From contig JACKQL020000007.1 in assembly GCA_018296165.2 (NCBI GenBank), forward strand, positions 1,302,001 through 1,366,000: a stretch of 64,000 nucleotides of DNA, written 5' to 3'. This DNA comes from Termitomyces sp. T153 (Eukaryota; Basidiomycota; Agaricomycetes; Agaricales; Lyophyllaceae). Every line of letters starts with the position of its first letter. Position 1 is the stretch's first letter. Below, in pieces: positions 1 to 11,412 of this stretch. The position numbers and the translations under genes were made by a program. The notes beneath the pieces were generated by a model. That model saw nothing but the letters and a program-made list of their open reading frames with translations. It searched no databases and was not told the origin of the DNA.

Positions 1-734
1 AGCAAAATGAGCTTGTTTACTCTTGTAGGGTACTTGAGTGCATAGGCCGTGCTAAAGTAGGCACCAAGAGAGTGTCCAACTAGCGTCATCTTGTCAAGAC
101 CCATCTTCTTCCGCCAGGCTTCAAGCGAATCCACGAAGAAAGACTCCGCTTCAGCGACACGGCCAGAGATATCATCGCGTTTCGCCTTGATGGTGAACGG
201 CACACGAGCAGAACGACCCATGCCTAGCCAATCAAGAGCATAGACAGAGGATCCACAGTGGCCTGCCCATTTAGCTAAGGCAGGGAAGTTCTGATAAAAA
301 AAGCCTAAACCCGCGCCGTAACCATGAAGTACGACGGCAGGTGGGGGCGCGTTAGGTGAGGGTGAGGTAGATATCATGGAAAGGGTATTGAGGAAATGCT
401 TGGGAGAGTCCAAATTTACGCGTGAGCTGTAAGCTATAACGGGACTGTGGTAGTACGGTGTTGATGTGATACCCTGAGGTCGATAGAATGGTAGCCGTCT
501 AGCAAAATAGACTGAGGACGTCAAGAAAGGCTGAAATGACCTATCAAATATACCTAAGGAGACGCTCTTCACTTATTGCACTTTGTTTCTCCCCAACATA
601 CCACCTGTGTAAAGCTGAGCCTCAATGCGGCCTAACCGTGGTTTGAACTAAACATACCAACTGCGCACACTCGCGGCAAAGGCTGCTGGGATCTCCCGTG
701 CTGGAGGCAAAGGGTCCAATACAGAAGTATCCAT
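1..734 (-). CDS. ABHD4/5 (CGI-58)-type alpha/beta hydrolase, 3' part cut by window edge
   Basis: Three exons on the minus strand: 734-658, 604-554 and 498-1 (running off the left edge). The start is the ATG at 734-732. The first exon gives MDTSVLDPLPP and ends in ...VRSW. The joins restore ...EERLLRRLPFYRP, a conserved N-terminal stretch of fungal CGI-58/Cld1-like hydrolases. Motifs seen: the oxyanion-side HGYGAG, and the nucleophile elbow GHSLGAY, whose Ser is the expected nucleophile. The Asp and His of the triad lie beyond the edge. Family members hydrolyse or remodel lipids (yeast Cld1 deacylates cardiolipin, Ict1 acylates lysophosphatidic acid). Which substrate applies here cannot be told. 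It shares a 246-bp divergent spacer with the CWC21 gene. Confidence 0.88.
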
Positions 735-980
735 GGCAGCAGTAAACCTGCGCAAGAGGGGAAGAGTCCTGGACGTCGTGGTGGCGGTTGGACGGAGAAA
801 TTAGCCGACGACAGACTCGAAGTACATGGCCTCTAATCGACCCTGGGCCGCCGGCAGTGTAATCGTCATCTCGGCCAACGCTGGTCACGCGGACGTTCAG
901 ACCAGCCACGTGAGGGCCCTGGACTTTGCCGGTCGGAGTCCAGTTGTCACAGCTCGAAACAACTCTCACCGCTTACAGTC
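735..980. promoter_or_regulatory. Divergent promoter spacer, hydrolase / CWC21
   Basis: 246 bp separate the ATGs of two outward-facing genes, so both core promoters must lie here (inference). A CACGTG E-box occurs at 907-912, 69 bp before the CWC21 ATG. The open frame on the plus strand over 826-1056 shows no protein likeness and crosses the CWC21 start in another frame, so I treat it as chance. Confidence 0.5.
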
Positions 981-2265
981 ATGTACAACGGAATTGGACT
1001 CACCACTCCCCGTGGAAGGTCTGAAATTTGATTCTGTCACTGCATTCAATTGCTAACCTGCGAAACAGTGGAACAAACGGCTATGTTATCCGCAATTTGT
1101 CTGCCCTTCGTTCATACGAAACTGCACATGATCGTGCTAGTGCTTGGGAGACTGCGCCGCCCAAGCATCGAGAACCTGATGAAGCTATTTTGGAGCACGA
1201 AAGGAAGCGAAAAGTTGAGGTTAAGTGTCTTGAGCTCCAGCTGGAGCTTGAGGACAAAGGGTGCGCCTCTGCTGATATCACTTATATCGTCTGACTAACA
1301 TTTCACTCAGCATCGACGAAGACGAAATTGAACAGAAAGTCGGCGCTCTTCGTGCAGAATTGCTCAAAAACCTTACAGCTCTAGCACCAAGTGCCAAGAG
1401 CCTTAAAGCCTCTGACACGCATGGCCTTGCCCTCGCAAAAAAAACTGAGTTGAGCAAGATGGCTCGTGCTCTTGGAACACGGTCGGACTATCAGGAAGGA
1501 GATGCATTTGACAAGGAGAAACAGGACGAGATCAGAATCAGGAAACAGGTCGAACGAGAGGAGCGTGAGAGGAAGAAAGAAGAAGAACGAATCAGGTACC
1601 AGGAGCAAAAGGCAAAATGGGAGGCAGAGAAAAGGGAGCGGGACAGACTCAGAAGGCGTGAGGAAGATAGACTTCGAAAAGAGAGAGAAGAGAATGCTCC
1701 GAGGCGCAGAGATCAAATGCCTCCACCCCCAGTTCCTGCTTCGAGGCTGGAAAGGAAGGATTTTGGAGATAACCGCGACCGAGGCTCTCATCAATCAGGT
1801 GACCGGAGCAGAAGCAGGAGCCCTCGTCGTCGCAACGGCCCAGCTCCTCGAGAACGCGTTCGTGGTCGTTCGTCCCCCACGCCCTCCCCACCACCCCGCA
1901 ACCGCCGCCGCTATGATTCTCGTTCTCCGTCTCCTTCCCGCTCAATGTCACGCTCTCCTTCAAGGACCCCTCCTCCCCGCAATGTTCGCCGACGTTCCGG
2001 TAGCCCTCTTCGACGCCACAACTCACCTTCACCTCGTCGTGATCGCGAACACTCTCCCATACTTCCCAAATACCGACGTGGCGGACGCTCTCCATCAAGG
2101 TCCAGGTCTCCTCCACGCCGTTCCCCTGTAGCTAATAGGTCACGGCCGAGAACCGTCAGCCCTCTTCCGGCACGCAACGCAAGGTCTAGATCTGCATCCA
2201 CCGGGTCTTCAATGAGTGTTAGTACGAGATCTTCGCGAAGCTCGAGGAGTCGAAGCCGTGATTAG
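981..2265 (+). CDS. CWC21: CWC21/SRRM2-type pre-mRNA splicing factor
   Basis: Exons 981-1018, 1069-1260 and 1311-2265 give 394 residues. The start is certain: the family begins MYNGIGLTTPRG and continues GTNGYVIRNLS after intron 1, exactly as restored here. A cwf21 domain follows (about residues 50-105, charged helices with EHERKRKVEVK and DEDEIEQKVG). Then comes a long Lys/Glu/Arg helix and a C-terminal half full of RS/SP dipeptides typical of SR proteins. Yeast Cwc21 and human SRm300 sit near the spliceosome catalytic core next to Prp8 and Snu114. The RS tail makes this closer to SRm300 than to the short yeast protein. It acts in the nucleus and is probably phosphorylated on the RS region (family knowledge). 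Confidence 0.93.
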
Positions 2266-2451
2266 GTGTCTCAAGTGTGGGTGTAACAAGAAATTTCATC
2301 AGTTGTATGTATACGCAGTGGCCTGGTCGATTCTGAGGTATATTCAATTATCTTTCCTGTGATAACATGTCAAGTTTTTGGTCGTTTAAGATACATAGCA
2401 AATGTGCAGTTATTCCTGTGTTGCATTCCTGATGAGGACCATAAAGGTTAC

Positions 2452-3392
2452 TCAAGAGACACTGGTATCTGATGTACTTAACAAGTCAATCAACTCTTGC
2501 GCACGGATTTCCTTCGTACTTTCCGCCGCTGAGGAGGTGGGTGGAATCATAGTGGTAGATTTCGTATCAGCTGAGGCACCATCCACCAGATCGGCCTTTT
2601 CAGACAGCGTAGCCTCGGTCTTATGGTTTTCTAAGGCTGTCCGACACGACTGAAGTAGATTCTACACTTTTGCATGAAAAGACAGCGACTCCAAGTGATT
2701 GCCTGCCTTACCTCGCGAACACCGCCCTGAATCTTCATAAGGTATCCATATGCAAGTGGGAGATGCGTTTCTGGGATCTGGTGAAATGTGTCAGTTTGAT
2801 AGATATAAATAAAACATGCAGCCTACCATCTCGCTTGACCATATGTTACGAAGAATCCAATTTTGCCTGGCTTTGTTGAATTTCCATTTGGATGGACGAT
2901 GAAATTGAAGAAAAGCATATGCTAAGCCTATCGATTTTAAGGATTCTGTGTAAGTCTTTGAAATCTGTCCTTGCCCTGTGATAACTGACATTTTTTGGAT
3001 TGCTCGGGCAGAGACACGTCCTCGTCTGGATCGGGAAAACCAGTTTTATTTTTGCGTTTCTTCGTTGGAGCGACAACATCGGAGGTGTTAGCAGGGTCAG
3101 ACTGACTTTCCTCCGCCCGGTCCAACTTTTTTTTTGCCTTCTTTTCCGAATCTTCTGGGTCATGATCATCGACAGACCGTTCTACCTCTCGTTTCCGCTT
3201 TTTCGACTTCTTCTCTTCCCGTGGTAAACCTTCGACAGCAATTTCCTTTGTAGTGTCAAGATTATTATCTTTTCCGGGCCTTTTGAATCTTTTTCCCGCT
3301 TTCTTCTGCTTTGCGGTAGAAGCCACTTCTGATTGCAGATATTTTGGATGGGAGACTGGAGGGCGGGAGGTGCTCGGAGAGGCTTCTGACAT
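2452..3392 (-). CDS. WKF-domain (C7orf50-like) protein
   Basis: Model on the minus strand: 3392-3018, 2964-2827, 2777-2712 and 2649-2452, 258 residues. The C-terminal half carries the WKF domain: AYAFLQFHRPSKWKFNKARQ, then ILRNIW, then after a splice a helix with YGYLMKIQGGVREV. The N-terminal half is disordered and rich in Lys/Glu (KKSKKRKREVER), as in nucleolar proteins. Relatives such as human C7orf50 are linked to ribosome biogenesis; no reaction is known. The join between exons 1 and 2 is the weak point: the better-looking donor GTCAGT at about 2,990 would create a stop, so I used GTGTCT at 3,017. An open frame continues upstream to 3,560 but lacks an ATG. The gene diverges from ARL1 across 193 bp. 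Confidence 0.78.
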
Positions 3393-3585
3393 TGTCTTGA
3401 TACCTAGCAAATCAATAAAGGAACAGATAGTTGACAAGTACGGCAAACATGAAACACGGAGCAAAGCTGAAATGTGCGGAATCAGGACTTCCGGATCGTC
3501 AATCGGAAGCCACGCATCCAAGTTCGTCACAACTTGTTTCTGTTGAGCACACAGGGTCAAAGAGGACTTTTCGTGACTTGGACTT

Positions 3586-4460
3586 ATGGGCCTTACAATA
3601 TCGTCTCTCTTCTCCTCACTTGCATCGCTGGTTCGATGGAGTAAAGATCAAGATGTACGAATCCTAATGCTCGGTCTAGATTCAGCCGGCAAAGTATGTC
3701 ACCAACGTGTCTGTTCATAAGTTCGTGTATTTCATAGCCGCCAGACTACCATACTATATCAACTTCAGGTGCGCAAGCTGTTACCTATATATATATATGT
3801 GTGTGCTCATTCGAATTAGATCGGGGAAGTCGTCTCAACCATACCAAGTATGCGTGCTTTGTCATCTGGAGTGATTTCCCCTTACCTGGCTATGTAGCAA
3901 TTGGCTTCAACGTAGAAACAGTTCAGGTAATCACTTTAACATGATTAATTTCTATCCTTGTACGTTGACCGTTATTACAGTATAAAAACATCAAGTTTCA
4001 GGTATGGGACTTGGGAGGACAGTCAAGCATCCGGTTCGTTACGCTTGAGATCTCTAAAGGAACATTAACAGTGATTATCCTAGGCCTTATTGGCGTTGCT
4101 ATTTCCCCAATACGTCTGCGATTATTTATGTGATTGACTCCGCCGATACTGCTCGCTTGGCAACGTCACGTACCGAACTATTAACGATGCTTTCGGAGGA
4201 AGAGTTGAAAGGTGTTCCATTACTTGTATTCTGCAATAAACAAGATACACAAGGTGCTCTAAAGCCCGAGGAGATTAGTGAACAGCTAGGTCTCGCTGGC
4301 GGTGAGAAGACAAGACCATGGAGTGTGAGGGGTAGCTGTGCAACAAAAGGGGAGGGGTTAGAGGAAGGCTTAGACTGGTACGTCAGCATACATTTGCATG
4401 GATTCTGATTCAAATTTATGCTTCCCTTGCAGGCTTGTTAATGCTATACAAAAGAAATGA
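3586..4460 (+). CDS. ARL1: ADP-ribosylation factor-like small GTPase ARL1
   Basis: Seven exons: 3586-3693, 3745-3768, 3820-3847, 3898-3926, 3981-4033, 4084-4377 and 4433-4460; 187 residues. Seen: Gly2 for N-myristoylation (MGLTIS), P-loop GLDSAGKTTI, switch I IPTIGFNVE, the interswitch/switch II run WDLGGQSSIRPYWRCY, base-binding NKQD, and the CAT motif with K (SCATKGEGL). The Ser in the P-loop replaces the usual Gly. RPYWRCY rather than RPLWRHY points to ARL1 rather than ARF1. ARL1 recruits GRIP-domain golgins to the trans-Golgi network and works in endosome-to-Golgi traffic. Six short introns, one exon only 24 nt. Convergent with the NmrA-like gene, 211 bp between stops. Confidence 0.93.
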
Positions 4461-4671
4461 TTTACAGACGATTCTTTGTTCTTTCACATCGACATGCTCT
4501 CCTGCCGCTACCTATTGCATCTGTAAATTATGTTCCTAGCCTTGTGGGCCTTAGCCAATTCAGGAACTCCTGGCCTTTGTTCTTCTACGATACCCATCTT
4601 TACTTAATCGCTTGCTTTACAGCTTCATATTGTACTTATTGGGTGTCATGCAGGGCTTGTGGAAATAATCT

Positions 4672-5727
4672 TTACTTGTGAAGGACCTCGCTGATCGTCT
4701 TCCAACGATGGTTGTCCCACAAAGAGTTAGAGTTTCCTGGCTTTTCTCGCTCCTCCTTGTCTTCCGCCGAGTCCCAATTGATCGTCCCTCTACCAGTTTC
4801 AAAATATTCTTGGAATGAACCGGCGAGAGGGAACTCGTGTGAGGGAACCTCGCTCACTCGTTCGACACTCATTCCGAGTGTTAAGGCAATATCGACGATA
4901 CTTGTCCTTTGCCCCTCAATTCTGAATGAGGTGTACACTAAACGGGCCGGATCAAGTTTTGTTAGGATATAAGCGACAAAGCCTGCAGTATGCTGAACCC
5001 TACTCAGCACAAAACTTAATTCTGAAAATACGTACCAGCAGCATCAACAACAGAAGTGAACGAGATAGGTGTTTCCCCTTGGATATTTTCCAGAAGGTTT
5101 ACCTTGCCATTGGATCTGGACCCTAGGAGGTCAGGTATTAGTTCCATGAAAAACCCGGCCTACTATATGGTTAGTGACAAAACAATTTTTGTTCGAAGTT
5201 GAGGGGCTTGCATAGATTCTGGAAGTCGGGATGCCGAGTGACTGGATGTACTCTGCAACAGGATAAATTTGCTTGGCTCTTGGTATAAGAGATAGATGCT
5301 TACTTGCGCTCTTGTCCTTCGCTGCGAATGAGTCTTGTGGTGTCGAGCCCTCAGAAGGCATACCGAAATCAGAAGGCAAGAAGAGCTTGACGCCTGCCCC
5401 CTTGGAAATCTCGGCAACAGAGTTTTGGAAACGAAGTTCGTCAGCATCGACAGTAGAAATAACTACTTCGATGTGGTATTGCTGGAGTGCCCGAGCAATA
5501 CTTGCTATGTCGGTAGATCTGAGTCGTACTGTCGTGACACCTTCTGGGAGATCAGATTTGGGAGGTGAACAAGTAAGGACCAGCACGGAAGCTTTTTGTT
5601 GAACAAGCGCCTTTATGATGAGAAGGCCAACGTAGCCTACGCCTACTACCGCAAAAGACGAGTACATGTGAGTTTGACTTGCTGAAGGATGAGACACGAT
5701 CACTGACGTCATGGAAGCAAATTTCAT
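4672..5727 (-). CDS. NmrA-like / isoflavone-reductase-like NAD(P)-binding protein
   Basis: Exons on the minus strand: 5727-5212, 5159-5036 and 4982-4672; 316 residues. An N-terminal Rossmann motif reads VVGVGYVGLLIIKAL, followed by strand-turn elements typical of the atypical short-chain dehydrogenases (FLPSDFG, VVDAAGFVAYIL). The substrate is unknown: members reduce small molecules or sense NADP. The first ATG adds a 20-residue leader before a second possible start at 5,667 (MYSSFAVV), which is where most relatives begin, so the true start is open. Intron 1 (5211-5160, 52 nt) uses a GC donor (GCAAGC) with a CTAAC branch-like site. Without it the conserved YAGFFMEL run is lost. Confidence 0.85.
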
Positions 5728-5830
5728 TGTGGCGCAAGAAATCTATTAATAATATACTGTATACCTTCCGTGTAATCCTACCTACCTACTTACCTACCTG
5801 TAGGTGTGTCGGCAAATTTGTGATGCGGAC

Positions 5831-7637
5831 TTATGAGTGCCAGCTCCAATCCCATCGACTTTTCTCAGGATCCCTGATGCATTCTCGGTAAATCTCGACG
5901 TCCGGTCTCCATACACGTACTGTCCCGTCGTCGGCACATGAAGCCAGCATGTTATCCGCCCAGTCTACGGCTCCAACCTCTCCCTGTTGACCTATCAATT
6001 GCACACCCTCTTGTGAATAGGCAGGGTTGGTTTGACGAGTGACATTCCCGACGTCATAAAGAAATGCGCTTCCCTGTGTGCTCTTCCCTACTGCACCACT
6101 GCCTGTGGCGAGCCAACGACCACAATGGGACAAGGTTAGTCCTACATAAAAGGAGTTGGTCTGCATATTTCTGTGAGAGTAGCTCATAGGCAGAGGATTT
6201 AAGGAGACAGCATCGTAGACATGAACCCTAGAATCAGCCCCGAGGCCAAAGACGAGGCCAGACGATAGTCCCGTCCCTGGTGTCAATCTGACAATTGCAC
6301 GGGGACGACGAGAGCCATGTAGTGTCGTCGGATCATCCGCAGAAGAGAACAAATTTGCAGGGGGTTTGGGTTTGACAGATCCTTTTCTTTTGGTTGGCAG
6401 TCTCAGGTCCCAATGTTTAATGACACTGACGCACATCAATCAGCTGGATGTTCGTCGTCAACATTCGACAAGATCTTGCTTACCCGTCAAAGGAGCCACT
6501 GCTGACTAGACCATAGTTTCCGATCTCGGGGTACAAGAGGCTTGTAATACTTCTTGGTGCTGGCACTTTCTTGCCCCGACGCCTGACCTTCCATGTCGAG
6601 TCCTCATGAGCCCCGGGAATGGATATCACGGGTTTCAAAACGTTAGGTCCATCTTCATCTTTGGTTCCTGCAACGCGGAGATCCCACAAACAGATTGTGC
6701 CGTCTCGTCCTCCAGTGCTAAGAAGATTCGTATTGCTCGGATCCCAGGTGACACACTTAACGGTACTCGTATGACCACGAAGGGCGCACGTTACTATTTC
6801 TTTTGTCACACAAGTGATGTGCGTTGATTGATCTCCAGAGCCAGTGGCTAGAAGTGTATCGTCGTTGTTCCATTTAACGTCGAAAATGCCGTTCTGATGA
6901 ACTTGCAGCGTCGTTTGAGGTGGTCCTACTCGGAAAGTCAGACAAATTTCGTCAAACATCGATAGCTGGTTGTTACACACCTGGGTACCAATCTTTTCTT
7001 CTGGATGTGTTAACAAGATGCACTGTGCCCTGCTCGGTGGCTACGGCCAATATTGGTACGCCACCATTTTTCGCACCTGACATTTGTCGTCAATCGCAGT
7101 ACCAAATGAATAAGTTGTCTTGCCTACTTTTCGTGTACGAACACGCATATGGTGGTGTTAAATACACGTCTACATCACTAGACTGACATTTATAAATGTC
7201 TGATTTGTTGGAAGAAATGAAAGATTGGAGGATCGCTCGAGTAGAAACTTTATACACAAGGTAAGCAGATCAAACAAGGAGCGCAATTTTTTCGACATAC
7301 AATCTTCCCGTCTTCGCCCAGGTGCCGCTATTGTCCTTCGCATTACCTTGTGAAATGGTGTGTACTGTCGTGCTCGAGGTCGAGGCGTCACATCTTCCAT
7401 TTCCACGTCGCCATCACTGTCGACCTCCTGTACGAATTCGGGATTTCCTGCGGGATCTGTAGAGAAGTTGTGTTTGCGCTTTTTCGATAGTCCTGCCGAG
7501 GAGCTTGCGAAAACACGGGGAGTGTCCCGGGGAGGCGTGGGCAGAGCAAATGATAATCTCGTCTGAATTGGAGTGACGATAAGATTTGTACGCTCGTGAA
7601 GAACTTGTGGAGGTGACGAAGATGGGCTTGGAAGCAT
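5831..7637 (-). CDS. CDT2: WD40 substrate receptor CDT2 (DTL) of CRL4 ubiquitin ligase
   Basis: Exons on the minus strand: 7637-7301, 7247-7128, 7076-6981, 6928-6484 and 6425-5831; 530 residues. A Ser/Pro-rich N-terminus is followed by WD repeats from about residue 150: GIFDVKWNNDDTLLATGSGD, then STVKCVTWDP, LSTGGRDGTICLWDLR, and near the end ASCADDGTVRVWRP. Two WDxR motifs (LWDLR and HWDLR) are the signature by which DCAF receptors dock on DDB1. The repeat order with a long insert between blades 3 and 4 matches DTL/Cdt2. Cdt2 sends Cdt1 and other PCNA-bound proteins for ubiquitination in S phase. The orthologue call rests on motifs, not an alignment. The upstream spacer has three ACGCGT boxes. 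Confidence 0.83.
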
Positions 7638-7997
7638 TTTGACAAGATGTCGAAGCAAGCAAACGCGTCAAACAAGGCAGTAGGTTGTGGACGCGTCAAA
7701 GCCTAACAACACAAAATAACGCGTGCTCGTGATGTACCCATTGCCCATTGACATTTGCATTTGCATTTGTGTTATGTATGTAGTAGGACTCACTTGGAAG
7801 ACAGTATGGCCATGCCTTAAGTACTTCTAATCGACTTATAGGCAAACGTGCGTAAATCCGAGGCTCACCCATGGTTGCTGCTCATACTTTTACGGCGGGT
7901 CGTTCAGGTTACATAAGATTGAATGCATCGAATCACGTTCGGGTGATCGGAGAGCTCGGCCGACCGTATTTTCACGAAGTCTCATCACAGAACGATA
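7638..7997. promoter_or_regulatory. CDT2-LYS12 divergent promoter with three MCB-like ACGCGT boxes
   Basis: The 360-bp spacer holds ACGCGT at 7663-7668, 7691-7696 and 7719-7724, starting exactly 28 bp apart. The first two extend to ACGCGTCA. ACGCGT is the MluI cell-cycle box bound by the fungal MBF (Mbp1-type) factor at G1/S. They lie 26, 54 and 82 bp upstream of the CDT2 ATG, so could be in the promoter or 5' leader. A further open frame on the plus strand (7871-8182) overlaps the LYS12 first exon and is discounted. Confidence 0.6.
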
Positions 7998-9577
<1,580 letters not shown>

Positions 9578-9691
9578 ATGTTGCTGAATGTGATGGTACC
9601 ATCTACTCAAAAATCATCTTATATCACACTATTAATTCGTCATGATGCGTCGTGAGTTGACTAGATAGTACTACAAAAGACGACCTGTTGA

Positions 9692-10954
9692 CTATATGTA
9701 CGAAGTCATAGGCGTTTCCGGTAGGAATTTAGCACTGCGTAATGGATGCTTGCTGCTGTGAGGAAGAGCAGTTTGTAAACCACTTGGCACAGAAGTTCGA
9801 GGGGTTTGAGGCATCTTGAGCCCCGCACTCTGCAGTGCTTCTACCAACCGCGTTTGTTTTGACGACCCGGGTTCATGAATTGGAAGTTGGTGTTTTACTT
9901 TCAATCCCTTCCCCGGTCGAACACTGCGTGGGCTACCATCGATGCGGGGACTACGAGCTTCCATCCGTGCTTCGAGGTGTTGCCGTGACGGCTGATACTG
10001 TGCAGAAAGTGGTGAACTAGGTGGGAACCGAAGAGTTGTGTCAACATTTCGAACAGGGATGAAAGGATGCTTGAATGAAGTCTTAGAGAAGAACGACCCC
10101 CGCCGTGAGGGAGACTTTGACATATGTAGACCCGCACTTCGAGCACTCGCGGCAACGGTGCCGGGAAGAGTCCGGCCAGGTGTAGGTACTGCAAGAGCTG
10201 TGGGCGGCACCCGTAAATTTTGTCGGCCTATCCTTTCTCCGCTATTGTTATCTATATATTGGACCGAGTCGGCAAAAGAGACGCGAGATATGTCAGGATA
10301 GCCTTTTAAGGGTGGTGGCGGAGAGGGGCGTCTCTTCGACCCACGCTCAAGTATGCTTGGGTAACGTGGAACATGGGCTGGTACCGTAGACTGAGGACGT
10401 TCAATGGTCTCAGTAGAACCAGGAGGCAAGGCAATATTGTAGAGGGGAAGGATATTATCCAATGGCGCTTTCTTCCTTATTCCTAGCCGTCGACTAAGAG
10501 CATCCCGCAAACGATCGAGTTTTACACTGCCCCTGCCATCAGGAGAAAATTGGGATTTGAGGTCTGGCATCCAGCTAACCGGTCTTTCTTTTTTCGCCGT
10601 TGAACTTCCTGGATTTTCCTCAACATCGGTAATCCTGCGCCGGCGTTTCAAAAAGATAAACGTCAGGATTCCAAGGACTGCTAAACCCCCTATGCTGCCT
10701 CCCACAATTGCCCCGACATTCGGCTGCTTCGGTGTATCCGTCGTAGTATCTGGGTTTAGGAAGTCAAGAATCCGGGTTCTATCGTACCAGAATATGTTGA
10801 GGGTATACTTTAGACAACAGGACCCGACGTACGATTCGTAGGCTCCAGCTCGCCGGCGGATTTCAGTGTGGTCGTCATCAAGTTGAGTGGCACTGCCCAG
10901 TCGAACCAGCAACGAGTACAGAATGAAGATCCAGCTCCAACGAAAGGTCATCAT
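9692..10954 (-). CDS. Single-pass membrane protein with long disordered cytoplasmic tail
   Basis: One open frame of 420 residues. A signal peptide is visible at about 1-22 (FRWSWIFILYSLLVRLGSA). A short luminal/outer part follows, then one membrane segment at about 83-105 (Gly-rich, VLGILTFIFLK) ended by KRRRR, the positive-inside rule. The remaining 300 residues are Ser/Pro/Arg-rich and disordered. Layout resembles fungal Wsc/Mid2-like or basidiomycete orphan membrane proteins, but I recognise no named domain. A 54-nt segment (about residues 42-59, starting at the GTACGT of codons SYV) has donor, CTCAAC branch and TAG acceptor and a length divisible by three. It may be an intron; the product would then be 402 residues. 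Confidence 0.7.
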   Translation of the reverse strand: MMTFRWSWIFILYSLLVRLGSATQLDDDHTEIRRRAGAYESYVGSCCLKYTLNIFWYDRTRILDFLNPDTTTDTPKQPNVGAIVGGSIGGLAVLGILTFIFLKRRRRITDVEENPGSSTAKKERPVSWMPDLKSQFSPDGRGSVKLDRLRDALSRRLGIRKKAPLDNILPLYNIALPPGSTETIERPQSTVPAHVPRYPSILERGSKRRPSPPPPLKGYPDISRVSFADSVQYIDNNSGERIGRQNLRVPPTALAVPTPGRTLPGTVAASARSAGLHMSKSPSRRGSFFSKTSFKHPFIPVRNVDTTLRFPPSSPLSAQYQPSRQHLEARMEARSPRIDGSPRSVRPGKGLKVKHQLPIHEPGSSKQTRLVEALQSAGLKMPQTPRTSVPSGLQTALPHSSKHPLRSAKFLPETPMTSYI

Positions 10955-11412
10955 GATAACGACACGAAGAGTCTACCGTCACGGACGGCGCTACTGCAGC
11001 GTAGAAGATCAGAAGGTGAGAGACCAGTCTAAGGAACATTTCGGTGCTGGGGGTTGGTAGATATGGGCATCGCTTGGGCAGGAATTGATGGATGGTTTCA
11101 AGTGACTGAATATCACTGTTCGGAGCGGGAGATCATGATGAAACAGGGTTAAATCTGATTTTGCCGTCCATGACCGAGGGAAAATAAAGAGGATAAGAAA
11201 GTACATGAAAAAATGACTCTTGTCGAAGTACTTATGTAAAAAGAAGACAATCGACGTGTGATACAACTGTTCATATACGAACTTGTGATCTCCCAATGTA
11301 GCATCATGTTGGATCCTTAGGCTGCCTTTTTCTGTCTTATACTCCCAACCATGGCTCGTGTCTGCGTCTAGTTTGTGCCCCTTCGACAACATAAGGCAAG
11401 GATAGGAGCACG
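10955..11412. promoter_or_regulatory. Divergent spacer, membrane protein / GW protein
   Basis: 458 bp between outward-facing starts. I see no third gene: the minus-strand open frame at 11009-11437 has no protein likeness and overlaps the GW-protein start. Both promoters are expected here (inference). Confidence 0.4.

Noticed and set aside
622..1056. Overlapping open frames on both strands (115 aa on -, 76 aa on +)
   Set aside because: They cover the hydrolase first exon, the shared spacer and the CWC21 start in other frames and show no domain.
1381..2201. Frames of 137, 221, 155 and 96 aa in other frames of the CWC21 exon
   Set aside because: Shadows of the Arg/Ser-rich coding sequence, whose composition keeps other frames open.
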